Assembly (NCBI GenBank): GCA_023897205.1
Contig: JAHWDD010000013.1
Coordinates: 1 to 64,000, forward strand
Direction: 5' to 3'
Source of the DNA: Exophiala sp. HKRS030
Taxonomy: Eukaryota > Ascomycota > Eurotiomycetes > Chaetothyriales > Herpotrichiellaceae
DNA length: 64,000 bases
Position numbers and translations under genes: made by a program. The notes beneath the pieces were generated by a model, which was given only the letters and a program-made list of their open reading frames with translations, did not search any database and was not told the DNA's origin. Shown here piece by piece: positions 1 to 13,728 of the stretch; positions within the stretch are counted from its first letter, which is position 1; each line of letters begins with the position of its first letter.

Positions 1-90
1 CCCTAACCCTAACCCTAACCCTAACCCTAACCCTAACCCTAACCCTAACCCTAACCCTAACCCTAACCCTAACCCTAACCCTAAACCTAA
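1..90. repeat. Telomere repeat array
   Basis: Fourteen perfect tandem CCCTAA units fill positions 1-84, followed by one degenerate unit (ACCTAA, 85-90), after which unique AT-rich sequence begins. CCCTAA reading inward from the left is the C-rich strand of a TTAGGG telomere, the type found in most filamentous fungi and in animals. The array starts at base 1, so the window begins at, or is cut within, a true chromosome end. Confidence 0.97.
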
Positions 91-3000
91 AATTCTCACT
101 AAAATACTAAAAATCACTCGTAAATTTCTCACTATTTCGTTCTTTCTCATTTATTTATAATGCTTAATCTCTTATTAGAATGTATTAACTAGTCTCACTT
201 TCGCTTAACTTGCCTTAAAATACAAAATATTATACTTTTATTATCTTATTATCTAAAATGATCTTTATATAAAATAACTAAAAATGCCTAAAATAATTAA
301 TATAACTACATTATTCTTTTAATATCTTAAAAATCCTTAAGTAAAATCATTTCTTTATAATGAGACTAATCTTAACTACTATATTTTTAATCTTTTTAAC
401 TAAAATTAATTAAATTAATTAAATTAAAGACTTAATAAAAGACTTAATAATATAATATAAAAAGAAAAATAATTATTTAATCTATAAATCTTAACTTAAT
501 ATTAATCTTTAATTTTATTAGTGAAGTTATTAATTAAGACCGAAAAATATATTTATACTATCTTACTCTTTTTGACCTTCTTAAGTATAAGATTTAGTAT
601 ATAAGTCACTTAAATCTTATAGTCCCTAAATAATTTTATTTTCTTTCTAAGTTATACTATTTACTAATCCTTACTTAAGAATTTCCTTAACTGTTCACTA
701 AACTTTATTAATGTGAGTTCTCATTAATTACGTATGTGAAATACTACCTATCTCGCTAAAAGCACTATATTACGAAACTTATACTTACTTATCTTATTAC
801 GTGAGTTATAAATTAATAGGGGCTATCTATATTCTTAGTATATAGTGTACTTATTTATTTATAACCTACCTTAACTCTGCTAAATTACTCGTTATTTAGC
901 ATTGAAAAATTAAAACTTACCCTAATGTTAACACTTATTTAGATTATACTGAAACTCACTCCCATTATAAAGTAAGTGATAAATAAAATAAATATCGCGA
1001 TACTATTAAAGTTATTAAATATACTCCTTAAGTTAATAAGCACTATTATGTTCGGCTTTCACTAGTTAATTATTACCTACTTAGTAACCCTAATAGGTAT
1101 TAAACTTATCTATCTCCTCGCTTTTAATCTCATTATTAAAGTTAGTCTTATAATCTATAGAATTCTAGACCTTAGCGCCCACGTGAGATATCTCCGCGTC
1201 TTACTATATTATGCGGTTAATGTATTAATAGGGATTAAATAAACTGTCGGAACCCGTGCTGTTACCCTTAAGTTAATAGAATGAATATCTTAACGCGATT
1301 TAAGTGTAATACTATATTTGCTCCGCGCTATTTACGTATTAACTTAGAACCGCTTAAAGACAGTGAGCGTCTATATAGCGCTGCATTACGCGCTTTATAA
1401 GTAATATTATGTCCTTCTCTCACTCTCATTACTCCTTATTTAATGGCTAAATATGTTAGGGAAGTAATATAGTACTAATATCACTATAACTATTCTAACT
1501 CACTTAGTCTATCTCCTACGCGAAGTTAATTACGTCACTAGATAAGTCATAATGAAAGATATTTCGTATGTGAGCGTAGTTAACCCCTATACTAAAAGCA
1601 CTAGTGCTAATAATCACTTTAAACTCGCTCTATTACTAACGTTAGAGAACCTACTTCTTCTTAGCCGGCATTTTAGATTAAGAATAATAGAATTTATAGC
1701 TAACTAACTTAGCTAGTTATTTAGTGCCCTCTCGATTTTTAATATAAATAATATAGTGAGCGTTTAGTAGTTAAGCGTTATACTAAATTAAGATATTCTA
1801 AATAATAAACTAAACCTATTCATTAAATGTCTTCTTATTAGGCTCGCGAGGCTAAACTTATATTATATATTAAATGTCACTATAAAATGTGACGTTCTAA
1901 ATTACGCAGGGCTAATCAAGAAATATGCGCCAACTAAAATTAAATATTATTATAGGTAAAAGTGTTATAATAAAAAAGATAACAAAATATCTTAACTCGT
2001 AAAGAAAGTGTAAGAGCGCTATCTTTAGTTAATATAATTATGATATAAGAATGAGATACACTTTATTAAAGATAATATAATTAAACTATTAATTAACGTT
2101 TAATAAGTTAATTCATGTTTAGAATACCTATTAAATAGCTTATTTAGCTAATATAAAGATTATAGGTATCTCATTAAAGTGTTCACTACTTTTATAATTA
2201 CTTTAGATAGAATATAGTATATTAGTGTCCTAAAACCATTAAACTATATCCTACTTAAGTATTATAAGCGGCATAATTACGATGGTTATAGTAGCCTAGG
2301 GTAATAACGCCGAAACCATAAATACTAGACTTTTACTATCACTAGTCTTTATAATTATAATTACCTTAGGGTATTAAGAAGTAACTGTTTTAACTATTTA
2401 CTGCTAAATAGCTATCTTAAACTAAGTATAGAAATCACGAAAGAGCTATTATAACGCGATCCGCACATTCTTAGGGCTCTATATAAGATGGTATTAAACT
2501 TAAGTACAGTATATAATTTTATGAATAAGTGTTAACATAACTTTATCGGGATTCTACATAAAATGGGGATAAAGACGCTTTTTAATCCTTATATAGTGAA
2601 TCTCGCGCTTAAATAATGTTTACTAAAGTTAACTAGTCTAGAGATATACTTAGATATCAGTGTCAGTAAGCTATTTAGTAAAGTTAATAGTTTAGCCGCT
2701 ATAGATATAGTTACTAGTGTAGCCGCTATGGGCTATTTAAGCGTGAAATAATGTGGGTAGTGAGATACTATTAGTGGCGGTTATTTCATTAATATTATTA
2801 TCATTATCACTAGTAATATTAGTATTACCTTTAAACTTTAGTCCGCTAAAGTACTTAATCACGATAGTCACTATAATCTATCGCTAGACCTTAGGGAAAA
2901 TAGATTAACTAAGACTTTAATGACTTTAGTGAGTAAGTATGTTAGTTATATACTTCTTAGGCCATATCTTAATACCATTATTAAAGAGATAGTTACTAAC

Positions 3001-6000
3001 TCCCTTAAGGATATTACACTACTAAGAAAGCTAGATATAAAATAGCTAAATAATAACTAAGTACTAAACTAATAACTAAGTAACCTTAGGGAAAATGAAT
3101 TAGATAGAAGAGTAAGAAGCGTAAGTATAAGTTTACACCTTATAGTAAGTTAGAACGAAATAACAATACTTAAAAATTAACTATAGATTATGTATAGCTA
3201 GACTAGAGTTACGCTAGTAAATACCTAGAAACTTAACTTAATAGGCTAGCTACCTTAACCCCTTATAAAGCGCCACTATATTAATCTCTTTAAATTATTT
3301 ATTAAAGACCTTATACTATTAGGTAAGCTCGGATTAAATAGGCTATAAACTAACCTTATAAAATTCGTTTTATTTAGTATAGAAAATAAGATTAAGTAAG
3401 TTAGTCTTTTATGAGATCTATTAAATTAACTAGTTATAATAACCTTTAAAGTAAACCAAATTATGTGGATCCTTAATAAAGCTATATTCTAACTAGTTAT
3501 TAGACTAGTTATTTTATAGCTCTTAAAGTGAAAATATAAGTATATAAGGTAAGCCTAGATATAGTTTCTTGTGAAAGATTCACTTTATCTCTTAAAGAGC
3601 TATACCTATCTTTATTACTAGATTAGTAATGCCATATTAAGTGTCACTATATATTAAATTCTAACTGTTAGTGTCCTAAACTACTAGCGCTTTAGGGATA
3701 ATTATACCGCTAATACGCATTATGTATAGTCATTAGTTACTTATTATATTAATAAGGCCTTAAGTATTATTAATGACTCACTACTAATAAAGCTCTTAAA
3801 GTGAGACCTTTATATTATCTTACTATTAAAATTCCTTAATGTAATAAGTGTCTTAAAGTAAAATTAGCTAATAGCTATAGATTAACTTACTTAATAAACC
3901 GGCGATTTAGGCCTTAGGATAAAATGTGATAGTGTTATCTTTATAGCTTATAATAGTGAAATAAATAGTGAGAAATAATATAATAGCGCTATTATATACT
4001 TTAATAATCTTATACTAAATAAGCGTAGTATAGAATATAAAGAGATAATAATCTAATTCTAATAATAGCTAATTAAGCTACTCTTTAGACTTAAGATTAA
4101 AGTAAGTATTAAACCTAGAAATCTCACTAGTATTTTTATTAGAGTCTTTTCCGCGTAATCTCATTAATTTCTTAGACATACTTAACACTAAGGTAAGAGA
4201 TTCTACCTAAGTATTAGTGATAATAAATATTTCCCAGTCAAAATAATCTTCAAATACTTAAATATAGTAGTAAAGTAATGCTTAAAAAATAGCGACATAA
4301 TTATAAAATAATAACTTATTCTGTAGTATCTAAAATAGATTTTAAGTAATGATACTAGCCTAAAATGTGTTTAATACTCGCGCATTAATATATAGTAAAT
4401 CTGGCACTAACTTATACACTTAATAAAGTATTCGCTTGACCGACTAAATAATTTCTTAAAGTTATAAGTTATTATTACCCGCCTTAAGCGTAATATATAA
4501 CTAAGTTATTATCTTAGCGAAAAGCTTCACTAAGTATCTATATATCGCACTTTTTCTTAGTTATAACATGATTTCTAAGATATAATTAAGCTTACTAAGC
4601 TATTAATAGCGATTCTTATCTACTTTAATCGCGCTATTAAATTAAGTTATAAGAGATTAAGTCATATTATAATTATGTTAACTAGAGTTATATATATACC
4701 TTATAGCGGGGGTAACTTAATGGCTAATAATGTTAAAAATATTATTCTCTAAAGTGACTTTAGTGCCTAAATCTTTATATTGTATAATTTAGTAATTTAC
4801 TACCTTAGGTTTAGTAAAGAAACACTAAAGTATAACTTAATAATATATTAGTTATTCTTTTTATTAACGTTAAGTGTTAATATAATACTCTTTACTATAA
4901 TGCCTTTAAATTATTCTCTCACTAGTTAATAAAAATTAATATAATGTTATTATAATATATAAGAATCCTTAATAGAACTAAAGCTAATTAATAAATAGGC
5001 TATAATTAGGTGACTAAGTTATAGTGAGCGCGATATTTTGATTATAAACTTAGCTTTTAATATCTTTAGCTAATTACCCTTTAAGACTATATTTATAGAG
5101 AGTGTGTAAACGTAAATGCTAGCCTAGCGTGAAATATATTTAATGCTTAGTATAGAGAAGTACTCTATTCTGCGGTAGTGCTTATAGCTAAGTGATAGGT
5201 ACAGGAGCGCTGAGCTAGACCGTATTAATAGCGTTCATAGATAAATTCATGTCTATTAATCCATGTTTAGGATAAAAAGAGCTAGAATTAAGCTCAGATA
5301 AACTTGTAAATATATTTAATAAATAGTAAAGCTAAAACTAATAATAATTAATAGTTTCATAATGATATAGTGAGATAAATAGTGGTTAATATTTTATTAG
5401 TGAAATGAAAGTCATGAAATGAAAGTCACACTAGTAACGCTAAGACCGAATTTATATATGAAATAACTATCACTTTAGACCGGAATAGTGTTAGGTTAAC
5501 TAACTAGCTAAAAAGGTCGCTAAGAGCTAGAATAAAGGGACTAAAAATATAGTTTACATAAAATTAGCTTAGTAGTGTATTTAATGGTCTCTTTACACTG
5601 GGTATAAAGTTTCTTTATTACTTAGAGTATAATGCTAATTTATCTCTTATTAAACGCGGAAACCTAGAGTTAAATATTATTATGTTTTCCTAAGTAATAA
5701 CCCTACGCTTAAGAGTTAACATTAGGTAAAGTGATTATCTATATAAGGATACCTTAATCTGCCCCACAATAGGTTTTTAGTTACTAGGTATATTTTATTT
5801 AAGGACTAGTGATTATTAGGTTTAATAGTTTCTTATCCCTAGTAGCTTCTTAATGCTTTAGAAGCTAGGTTTACTCTATCTAATAGAGCCATTTAAGATG
5901 AGAAGTTTCTCTTTAAGCTTATTCACCCTGGCTAGAATTCGGAGGTTTCTAGCCTAGAGCTAATGGGGTGGATAATAGAAGCTTAGGGTTAACGGTTTAA

Positions 6001-6543
6001 TAGGTACGAGTGCCTTCTTTAGCCTAACTTTATAAGAATATATCCTTATTAACATTATCGTACTGATCTTTCTCTAAGAGATAGGAAGACTTAACTAAGA
6101 GATATAGATATTACTAGTATAGCTTAGAACTAATAGTAAGATATTCGCACTAAGGATAATAATGACTGATAGATATCTAGAGATATAAATAGGGAGCGAA
6201 GCTATTAGGATAAGAGCTCACTAGGTAAGGATTATAAAGCTTTAGGGATATAATTAGACGATTAAGACTATAACGTAATGTCTTTAGAATCTTATGCTTT
6301 TCCCATAAATAATGGCTAACTCACTTATTATATACCTAAAGTGTATAGCCATAAGTACTATGCGTATAGATTAAGACTCGCTCTAAATCATTAATCACTA
6401 ACTTAAGTGAGCGAAGCTACTCATTTTCGGCATTCATTAACTCTTTCATTAAGAAACTTAGAAAATTAATGTTAGTAGGTATATTTAGTGCTTATAGCTT
6501 TATAGGTTAAAGAGACTAAATAGAGATAGAGATTATAACGCGT
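91..6543. other. AT-rich, RIP-like subtelomeric block with no genes
   Basis: This 6.4-kb stretch is overwhelmingly A+T with dense TA dinucleotides and stops in every frame. Remaining G and C sit mostly in CG, GCG, CAC/GTG and CTC/GAG contexts. I see no open reading frame, no tandem array and no recognisable domain on either strand. The texture matches the neighbouring retroelement, where conserved residues show C-to-T and G-to-A changes, so the same process probably acted here. The ancestor could be a telomere-linked helicase or another repeat, but I could not recognise one. Confidence 0.8.
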
Positions 6544-6956
6544 TATTACGAACGGGCCTAGTCTATAGGCCGCAGATAAAGCTATAATAATAGCTATTAA
6601 CTCTATAAGGTAGGAATACTAAGAGAAGCTTAGGGTAACTAAAGTTAGGGGTCACGTGACTAAGAGTAATTAGCTACGCTTAGTTATAATTAGTAGTGAT
6701 TAGGCTAAGTAACACTAAGCACTACTAAGTATCACTAAGCATAGAGAACTATATATATATAGTCATTATATAGCTTTATTATGTAGTTAACTTCGTTCAT
6801 AATTATATCTATACATTTTAGTTATGATCACTTCGCTTTTAGTATATTAGTACGCTTAATATACTATACGCTCTTAGAGACATTACCTCTCTTATACTTC
6901 TCACTTACTAAGAAACTCTATATATTATAACACCCTAAGTGAAGCGAAACATAACA
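6544..6956 (+). repeat. 5' LTR of the chromovirus
   Basis: This 413-bp copy aligns end to end with 13729-14141 without gaps. By hand I count about 37 differences, all transitions. The copy is the more TA-rich of the two: for example it has ATATA where the right copy has GCACA, and TATATATTATAAC where the right has TACGTGTTGTGAC. It begins TATTACGAAC, against TGTTACGAAC in the right copy. Confidence 0.92.
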
Positions 6957-7810
6957 CTTTAACTACCTCTTAACTAAAAGTATTTAACACGATATTTAGT
7001 TCTAACCCTAAATTAGTTTAATTACTCTCTTTAACCGGATTAGTCTGTTTCTCTATACCTATATTAACTACTATAGAAGAAACCATTAGTAAGGATAATA
7101 TAAGGATTAATTACTATTATAAAGGAAAAAAAAAGTTAAAGGTTTTCTTAAATTAAGTTAAGATAGTCTTTAAACTCTAACCTATTAAGTATAGTAATGC
7201 TTAAGCTAAGGTACTCTTTATAGTCGCTAATATAAGGGGTAATGCCTATATATAGATTAAGTCTATATATATAGATTACCTTAAGACTAATGATTTAGGA
7301 AATATGTAGCTAAATACTTAAGCTATCTTTAGCTCCTTTATAACTTTTAAAGAATGACTTAAGTAAATCTTTAGGGTAACTAAGAAGGAGCGTGAGGTAG
7401 TAAGGGCTATTTAGGAATTACGCTAGAAGAACTTTACTACTTACTACTACTCCCTATTTACTTAGTTAAGCGTTAAGTTATATTAGAATAACGAAGCTAA
7501 GCACGCCACTTATTATAAAGGGTTAAAAGACATAATTAAGGATAAAATAATTAAGGTCCCTAATATATTTAATAAACTAATTAATAAGTCTATTAAAATT
7601 AATAATTGCCTCTAGAAATAATAAATAGAGAAGAATAAATAGATAGATATATTTATTTATAGAGATAAAAAGAAGTTTAGTAATACTCACTATAAAGATC
7701 TAATGAACCTTAACACTATGGAATAAGACTAATCCTTATAACCTAATGACTATTTCTAATGTAAGGAATTATTTAATAAGAAATAGGAGCGACAAAAGAA
7801 AGAGAATTTA

Positions 7811-7852
7811 TGCTATAGTTATAGAAAATCTAAACACTAAGCTAAGGAATAT
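7811..7852 (+). pseudogene. Gag zinc-knuckle relic
   Basis: In frame 2 this segment reads C-Y-S-Y-R-K-S-K-H-stop-A-K-E-Y. That fits the retroviral CCHC knuckle (C-X2-C-X4-H-X4-C) with the second and last cysteines changed to tyrosine (TGT/TGC to TAT) and one glutamine or tryptophan codon changed to a stop. It lies between the 5' LTR and the pol motifs, where gag is expected. Pol motifs are in frame 1, so gag and pol were in different frames or an indel lies between them. Confidence 0.65.
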
Positions 7853-10369
7853 AGTATAAGGCCTATAAGACTACACATTATAGAAGTAATAACCAATATT
7901 AGAGAAGAAAAGGCTGACACTTTAATGAAATTAGAAGAACTTAAGCACTAATAAAAGATATTCGCGAGAGATATTAATAAGGTACACTATCTATACAATA
8001 AAAGGTAAAGATACTATTAAACCCTTTATAACTTCTTAGATAAGGAAGACACCATTAAAAAGGCTAGTCGCGCTGAGAAAGTATAGAAGGAAACACCTAA
8101 AGAGATCTAGATAAAGGGAGTGACTTCACTACTATTATTAGAATATAGTGAAGAGATTATTATAACTATAGAAATCTTTCCTAATCTAAAGGGATAGAAT
8201 AAAGAAGCCGAAAAAAGGGCTAATAATAAGGCTATATACACGTGTCTATCTTGGACTACCTATTATAATAATAACTGCCCCGCCTATATCTCTAATAAAT
8301 AGGGATTAAGATAGTTTCCTCACAAAAGAAAGTGTAAAGATTATCGAAATAAGGCATAAAAGATAAAAGATATTAACTAGGATAAACCTAAGGTATTAGT
8401 TATAATGGAGACTAAGGAACTTTCACTATAGGTTATAAATACTAGGATATTTAATGACGAAAATAAGGAGTTTATCTTTATGAAATTAGAAGCTATAATT
8501 ACTATAAAGTAATAAATAATATTATAATATATAGATAAATACTGAGTTATTTTGAATCATAATAATATTGTAGTATTAGCGACAAAATACTAAATAAATA
8601 TATTATGCACATAGTATTACTATACTAATTACATAATAGTATATAAAAGGATTAACCTATAGGGAGACCCTAAAATTAGGGAGAACTTAGTTTCCATTAT
8701 AGTATATAAAAACTTAATATATAAAACACTAATATATATATATAACATATTAGAGAAGAATCATTATAAGTTTCTATTTAAGGGAAGAAATGAACTAGAT
8801 TAGGACTCTAAGAACTTTAACTCACTATATAATATTATGTTATTTCATAACTATTATTATGTAGTTATTAAGACCACTAACTAGGTTTACTATAAGGAGT
8901 GAGTTCTAGGAACTAAGTTAGTAAATAATAACTATTGCCTAGATTATATCATAGAATAGAAAGAAGTATAAGAAGTTCCTATATAGTAGTGCTTTAAGTG
9001 TGAAGGCCTTAAGCTCTATACGCACTAAACTAGTATAAGGTTACCATACTTTTTTCTATTTAAGGAGAAGGAAAACCTCGCACCATAGAAAATTAATTAG
9101 AATATTATAGAACACTATTATGAGAAAGAAAAAATACTAGGAGCTATAATAATTAGGACGCGCTATTAGTTAACTATACTAAGTGAGAATATATAGTTTA
9201 TACCTTATAGTAACCCTAATTAGAGATAAAAAATAATGGCTCTAAGTATATATTAAGATAAGCTATATTTACATAAGGGAATACACATATATAAGATATA
9301 TAAAAGTGAAACGTATTACCCGCTTAATAATAACTTAGGTAAAGAAGAAGAGTTTATAATGGTTAACTTCCTAGATAAGGAGGATAACCTAATTAAGTTC
9401 ATTATGCTTAATATAATTAAGATATATTATGTTATCCTTACACCCTACTAGAAACTAGTATTATGTCAGTAATAATACTACCTATAGAATACGTAATATT
9501 ACTACATAGTATTTAACCCTAAGATAAGACTAAGAACACCGCGCATTATATAGATAAACCTATATAGAGATATATAGTGTATCTTTACGCTAGAATTACA
9601 TATATATAATAAAGAAAGTATAGAAAAGGTGGACATTAAGATATTACTAGAGATTCTTTAATAAATCTACAGAAAAGGGAACGCGAATATAAACGATATA
9701 CTAAAAAATAGCGATAAGAAGTTCTCTTAAGGTAGAAAACCCCTTAATAAAAGAAGCCTTAGGCCAGCTAATTTAACATAATATAGACTTAGCGTTTAAC
9801 GCCATTAGTCTTTAGCGCTAAACTAGCTAGTAAGTTTATATAAGTGATAATTAACTATGAAGCTAGCTAAGACTATATATCACTAAAAGTAGTAGTAAGA
9901 TTTAATATACATAATAAGAAATAACTATATTTATTACTTATAGTAGATAGAACATTAGCTAAGTATAATAGTGAATAAATATAAAAAGAAATCTGGGACA
10001 CTTAGTTAGAAATTAGTGATTACCGCGAAAAGGTTAATATTAATATAATGCTAACTAAGTATAATATAGTTCTAGGGATAAAATGGCTTTAAGAATATAA
10101 CCTAGAGATAAGCTAAAAAGATTGAACCTTATTCTTCTTAAATTACAGTTATAAAAGGAAAAAGTAAGAGAAACGATTAACTCTTAAAATACCCCTATAG
10201 AGGGTAGTATAGATATAACCTAGAAGAAGGGCCTTAGATAGTATAGAAAAGGTAAGCTTACTTAAGAAATATAAGGAGTTTAAAGATCTCTTTAAGGAAA
10301 GAGAAGAGTTAGCTACGTTACTAAAACACTAACTATAGAACCACAAAATTACGCTTAAAGATAGAAAAG

Positions 10370-12990
10370 TGCCTAAGTATAATGAGTAGCTTAAGTAACT
10401 ATTTAAGAAAGAAAAAGACTTCCTTAAGAAGTATATTAAGACTCACTTAAAGAAAGGCTTTATTAGACTATTTAAGTTATTTATAGTATATAGAGTACTA
10501 TTTATCTCTAAGAAGGATAGATCTCTTTAACTATATATTTATTTTTGACCACTTAATATAATCATAAAAAAGAACTAGTATTTATTACCCTTAATTAAGA
10601 AGTTATAGGATAGACTCCTTAGAGTAAAATACTTCACTATAATTAATATATAGAACACTTATTACTAAGTACAAATAAAGGAAGGCTATAAATAAATAAT
10701 TATCTTTAAAACCTATTTTAGGCTATATAAATATTATATTATGTCTTTTAGATTAACTAATATATTAGTATCTTTTTAAGAACTAATTAATAATATACTC
10801 TAAGAATATCTTAATAATTTTATAATAGTATACCTAAATAATATACTTATATTCTTAAAGATATATAAAGAATATATAGAGTATATTTAAAAGGTTCTCC
10901 GCAAACTAAAGAAAAGAGATTTACCTATGAAACTAAGTAAATATAAGTTTCATAAATAACGCATTTATTTTTTAGGTTATATTATATTTAATAAGGGTAT
11001 TAAAGTGAACCCTAATAAGATAGTGCTAATTCGGGATTAGTTAGAGCCTAAGAATGTTACGGAGATATAGGCCTTTATTAAACTACTTAATTATTACTAA
11101 AGATTTATTAAGAGATTTTCGAAGATTATAGCGTTATTAATAAACCTTACTAGGAAGGATATCTTATTTAAGTTTAAATAGAAATATAAAGAAGTATTTA
11201 ATCACCTTAAGAAAGCTATTATGATAGCGCTAGTACTTATAATATATAACTCTAAGCTAAAATACTAGGTAAAAATAGATACATTAGATAGAGTAATTAG
11301 AGCTTACCTTATATAAAAGGGACTAAATAGTAAGACTTATACTATTATATATTACTTAAGAAAGATAATAGGGCTAGAATTAAACTATAACATTTATAAT
11401 AAAGAGCTACTTATAATAGTGAAATGTCTTAAGGAATAAAGAGTATATCTTAAAGGTACTAAACACTAAATCTAAATCTATACTAACTATAAGAACTTAT
11501 TATACTAGATAATAATAAAAGAACTTAATAAAAGATAAGTTTAATGGGCAGAAACTTTTACACTATATAACTTTAAGATATAATATATCTAAGAAAAAGA
11601 AAACGCTATAGTAAACGCGCTTAGCTAATAGTTAGACTATATAAAGGACATTAAACTAAAACCTATAGTAATACTTAAGGAAAAGAATGGTGCCTTAATA
11701 TATATAACACTAGAAATTTAGGTACTAGTATCTATGAAAGTTAAGCTAATAAACGAATAAAAAAAGGGAATTATTAAAGGATAATATAATAATAAGTTAG
11801 CTAAATACCTAGGTATTAAGAAGACACTTAAGTTAGTTATAAGGGACTTCACCTAGAAAAGAGTTAGAAAAGATATAATAAACTATATTAAGAATTACAA
11901 TATATACTATAAAGTAAAATATGCTTAATATAAACTATATAAATTACTCTAAACATTAGTAATACTAGGAGAAACATAGTATATAATTATATTAAACTTT
12001 ATTACTAAATTATCTAAGTCTAGAGAACTTCTTATAGATATAAACTTTAATAGTATACTTATAGTAAATAATATCTTAATAAAATACGCGCATTTTATTC
12101 TATATAAAGAAGTATTAATAGTAGAAAAGTTAGTCTACACACTTTATAAAACTATTATTAGCTAATATAGAATACTATTAGAAATACACTTAAATAGAGA
12201 TAAATTATTTATATTATAGTTTTAGTAATTACTTATAAATCTTATAGGAGTTCATTAGAAACTATTAATAGTATTTCACTTATAGAGTAATAAGTAAATA
12301 GAAAGAATAAATTAGACACTAAAATAATATTTATAATATTATATTAATTTCTAATAGAATAACTAGGTATTATTATTACTAATTATATAATTTACTTATA
12401 ATAATAGTACTTTAGCTATAGAGATTTCACTATTTTATGCGAACTATAGATACTACTTAAGGATTAAGAAAGATATAAGAGATATTAAACCTATTATAGA
12501 AAAAGTAGTAATCTTAGTTAAGAAACTATAATCTTTACATAAATTATTAAAATAGAAACTCGAAAAAATATTATAAAGAACACTTAAAAATATGAATAAA
12601 TAAAGATTTAAGGGACTAGATTTTAAAGAAAGAGAGATAATATACTTTCTTAGAAAAAACATTAAAATATAAAGACTATTTAATAAGCTAAATTATATTA
12701 AGGTTAGACCTTATAAAGTTAAAAGAAAACTTAGACTAGTGATATTTAAACTAAAACTATCTAAGGAAATAAATATTTACCTAGTGTTCTATAAATCACT
12801 TCTTAAAAAAGTACCGCTAAACGCTAGACTAAGGCCAGTACTAATACATAAAGAAATATAGTAGTCACTATATAATATTAAAAGAATCTTAGATCACTTT
12901 AGAATTAAAGGAAAAATACACTACCTTATTAAGTAGTTAGAATATAAATTAGAAGAAAATACCTAGGAACTAATAAAATACCTTTTAAGG
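10370..12990 (+). pseudogene. Chromovirus pol relic: RT, RNase H, integrase, chromodomain
   Basis: Frame 1 can be followed throughout despite many stops. Reverse transcriptase motifs appear around 10400-10850: KKGFI, a VLFISKKD-like block, PLNII, then MSFRLTN, and the catalytic box at 10831-10842, where YLDD has become YLNN through two GAT-to-AAT changes. RNase H begins near 11271 (KIDTLD, ancestral ETDASD). The tether before integrase ends in NALS (ancestral ADALS). Integrase shows a broken zinc-binding segment near 11881, LNFIT for MDFIT, then KYAHFI, and later QIERIN and YNNSTLA blocks. At 12877-12990 a chromodomain is clear: ILDHFRIKGKIHYLIK, then EENT. It is not functional. Confidence 0.88.
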
Positions 12991-13728
12991 AATATACTCT
13001 AGTAATATAATTAGAAAAGAAAAAGATAACTTACTAATAGTGTTTAATAGCTATAAGGAATAATTAATTAAGATAAAACCTAAAAAAGAAGACATAAATC
13101 TAGGCTCTAACTTAAATATTTACTCTAGTTAAGTATTATTTAGCCCTATAAGGACTGTGAATAAAATAATTAGAGAAGGATTTATATAGTCTAGCTTATC
13201 TAAGGACTTTAGCTCCTAAACTAATATCTTCTTTTACTTATTTAATAAGTTATTAGTCTCTCACTATAATCACTTTTATTTAGTATTAGCTTTAGAAAGA
13301 GTAAGCTATATATCTATAGTCTCTACTAATATTCTTTAAATATTCTTACCCTTTTAGTGAGTAGCTTTAGCTAAATAGTTATATTATATAGTTAGCGCGT
13401 TAAATTCCTCCGTAGAAAACGTTTTATCACACTTTTTTATACCCTTCTTAGTGTAGAAGAAACATTTTAAATAATTATTTAATATGAAATATAAAGAGTT
13501 TAAGTTCTGATAAGAAGTATAATGATTTATACTAATTTTCTGGTGACTAAGGGTCTTAATATAGGAAATAGCGATATAATGGCGGGAGATAAAAGAATAG
13601 CTAACTTTTAAGACTTAGAACTGAGGCATTATTAGCCATGAAGAAGAGAAAGAATAGAGAACATATCTAAGGGAATAATATCTACCTTATGTATGTTATG
13701 AATAACGTATAAGGAAGAAGGGAGAAAG

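Noticed and set aside
12453..12662. A 69-codon antisense frame within the retroelement
   Set aside because: It is a chance frame of low complexity in AT-rich DNA opposite the integrase relic.
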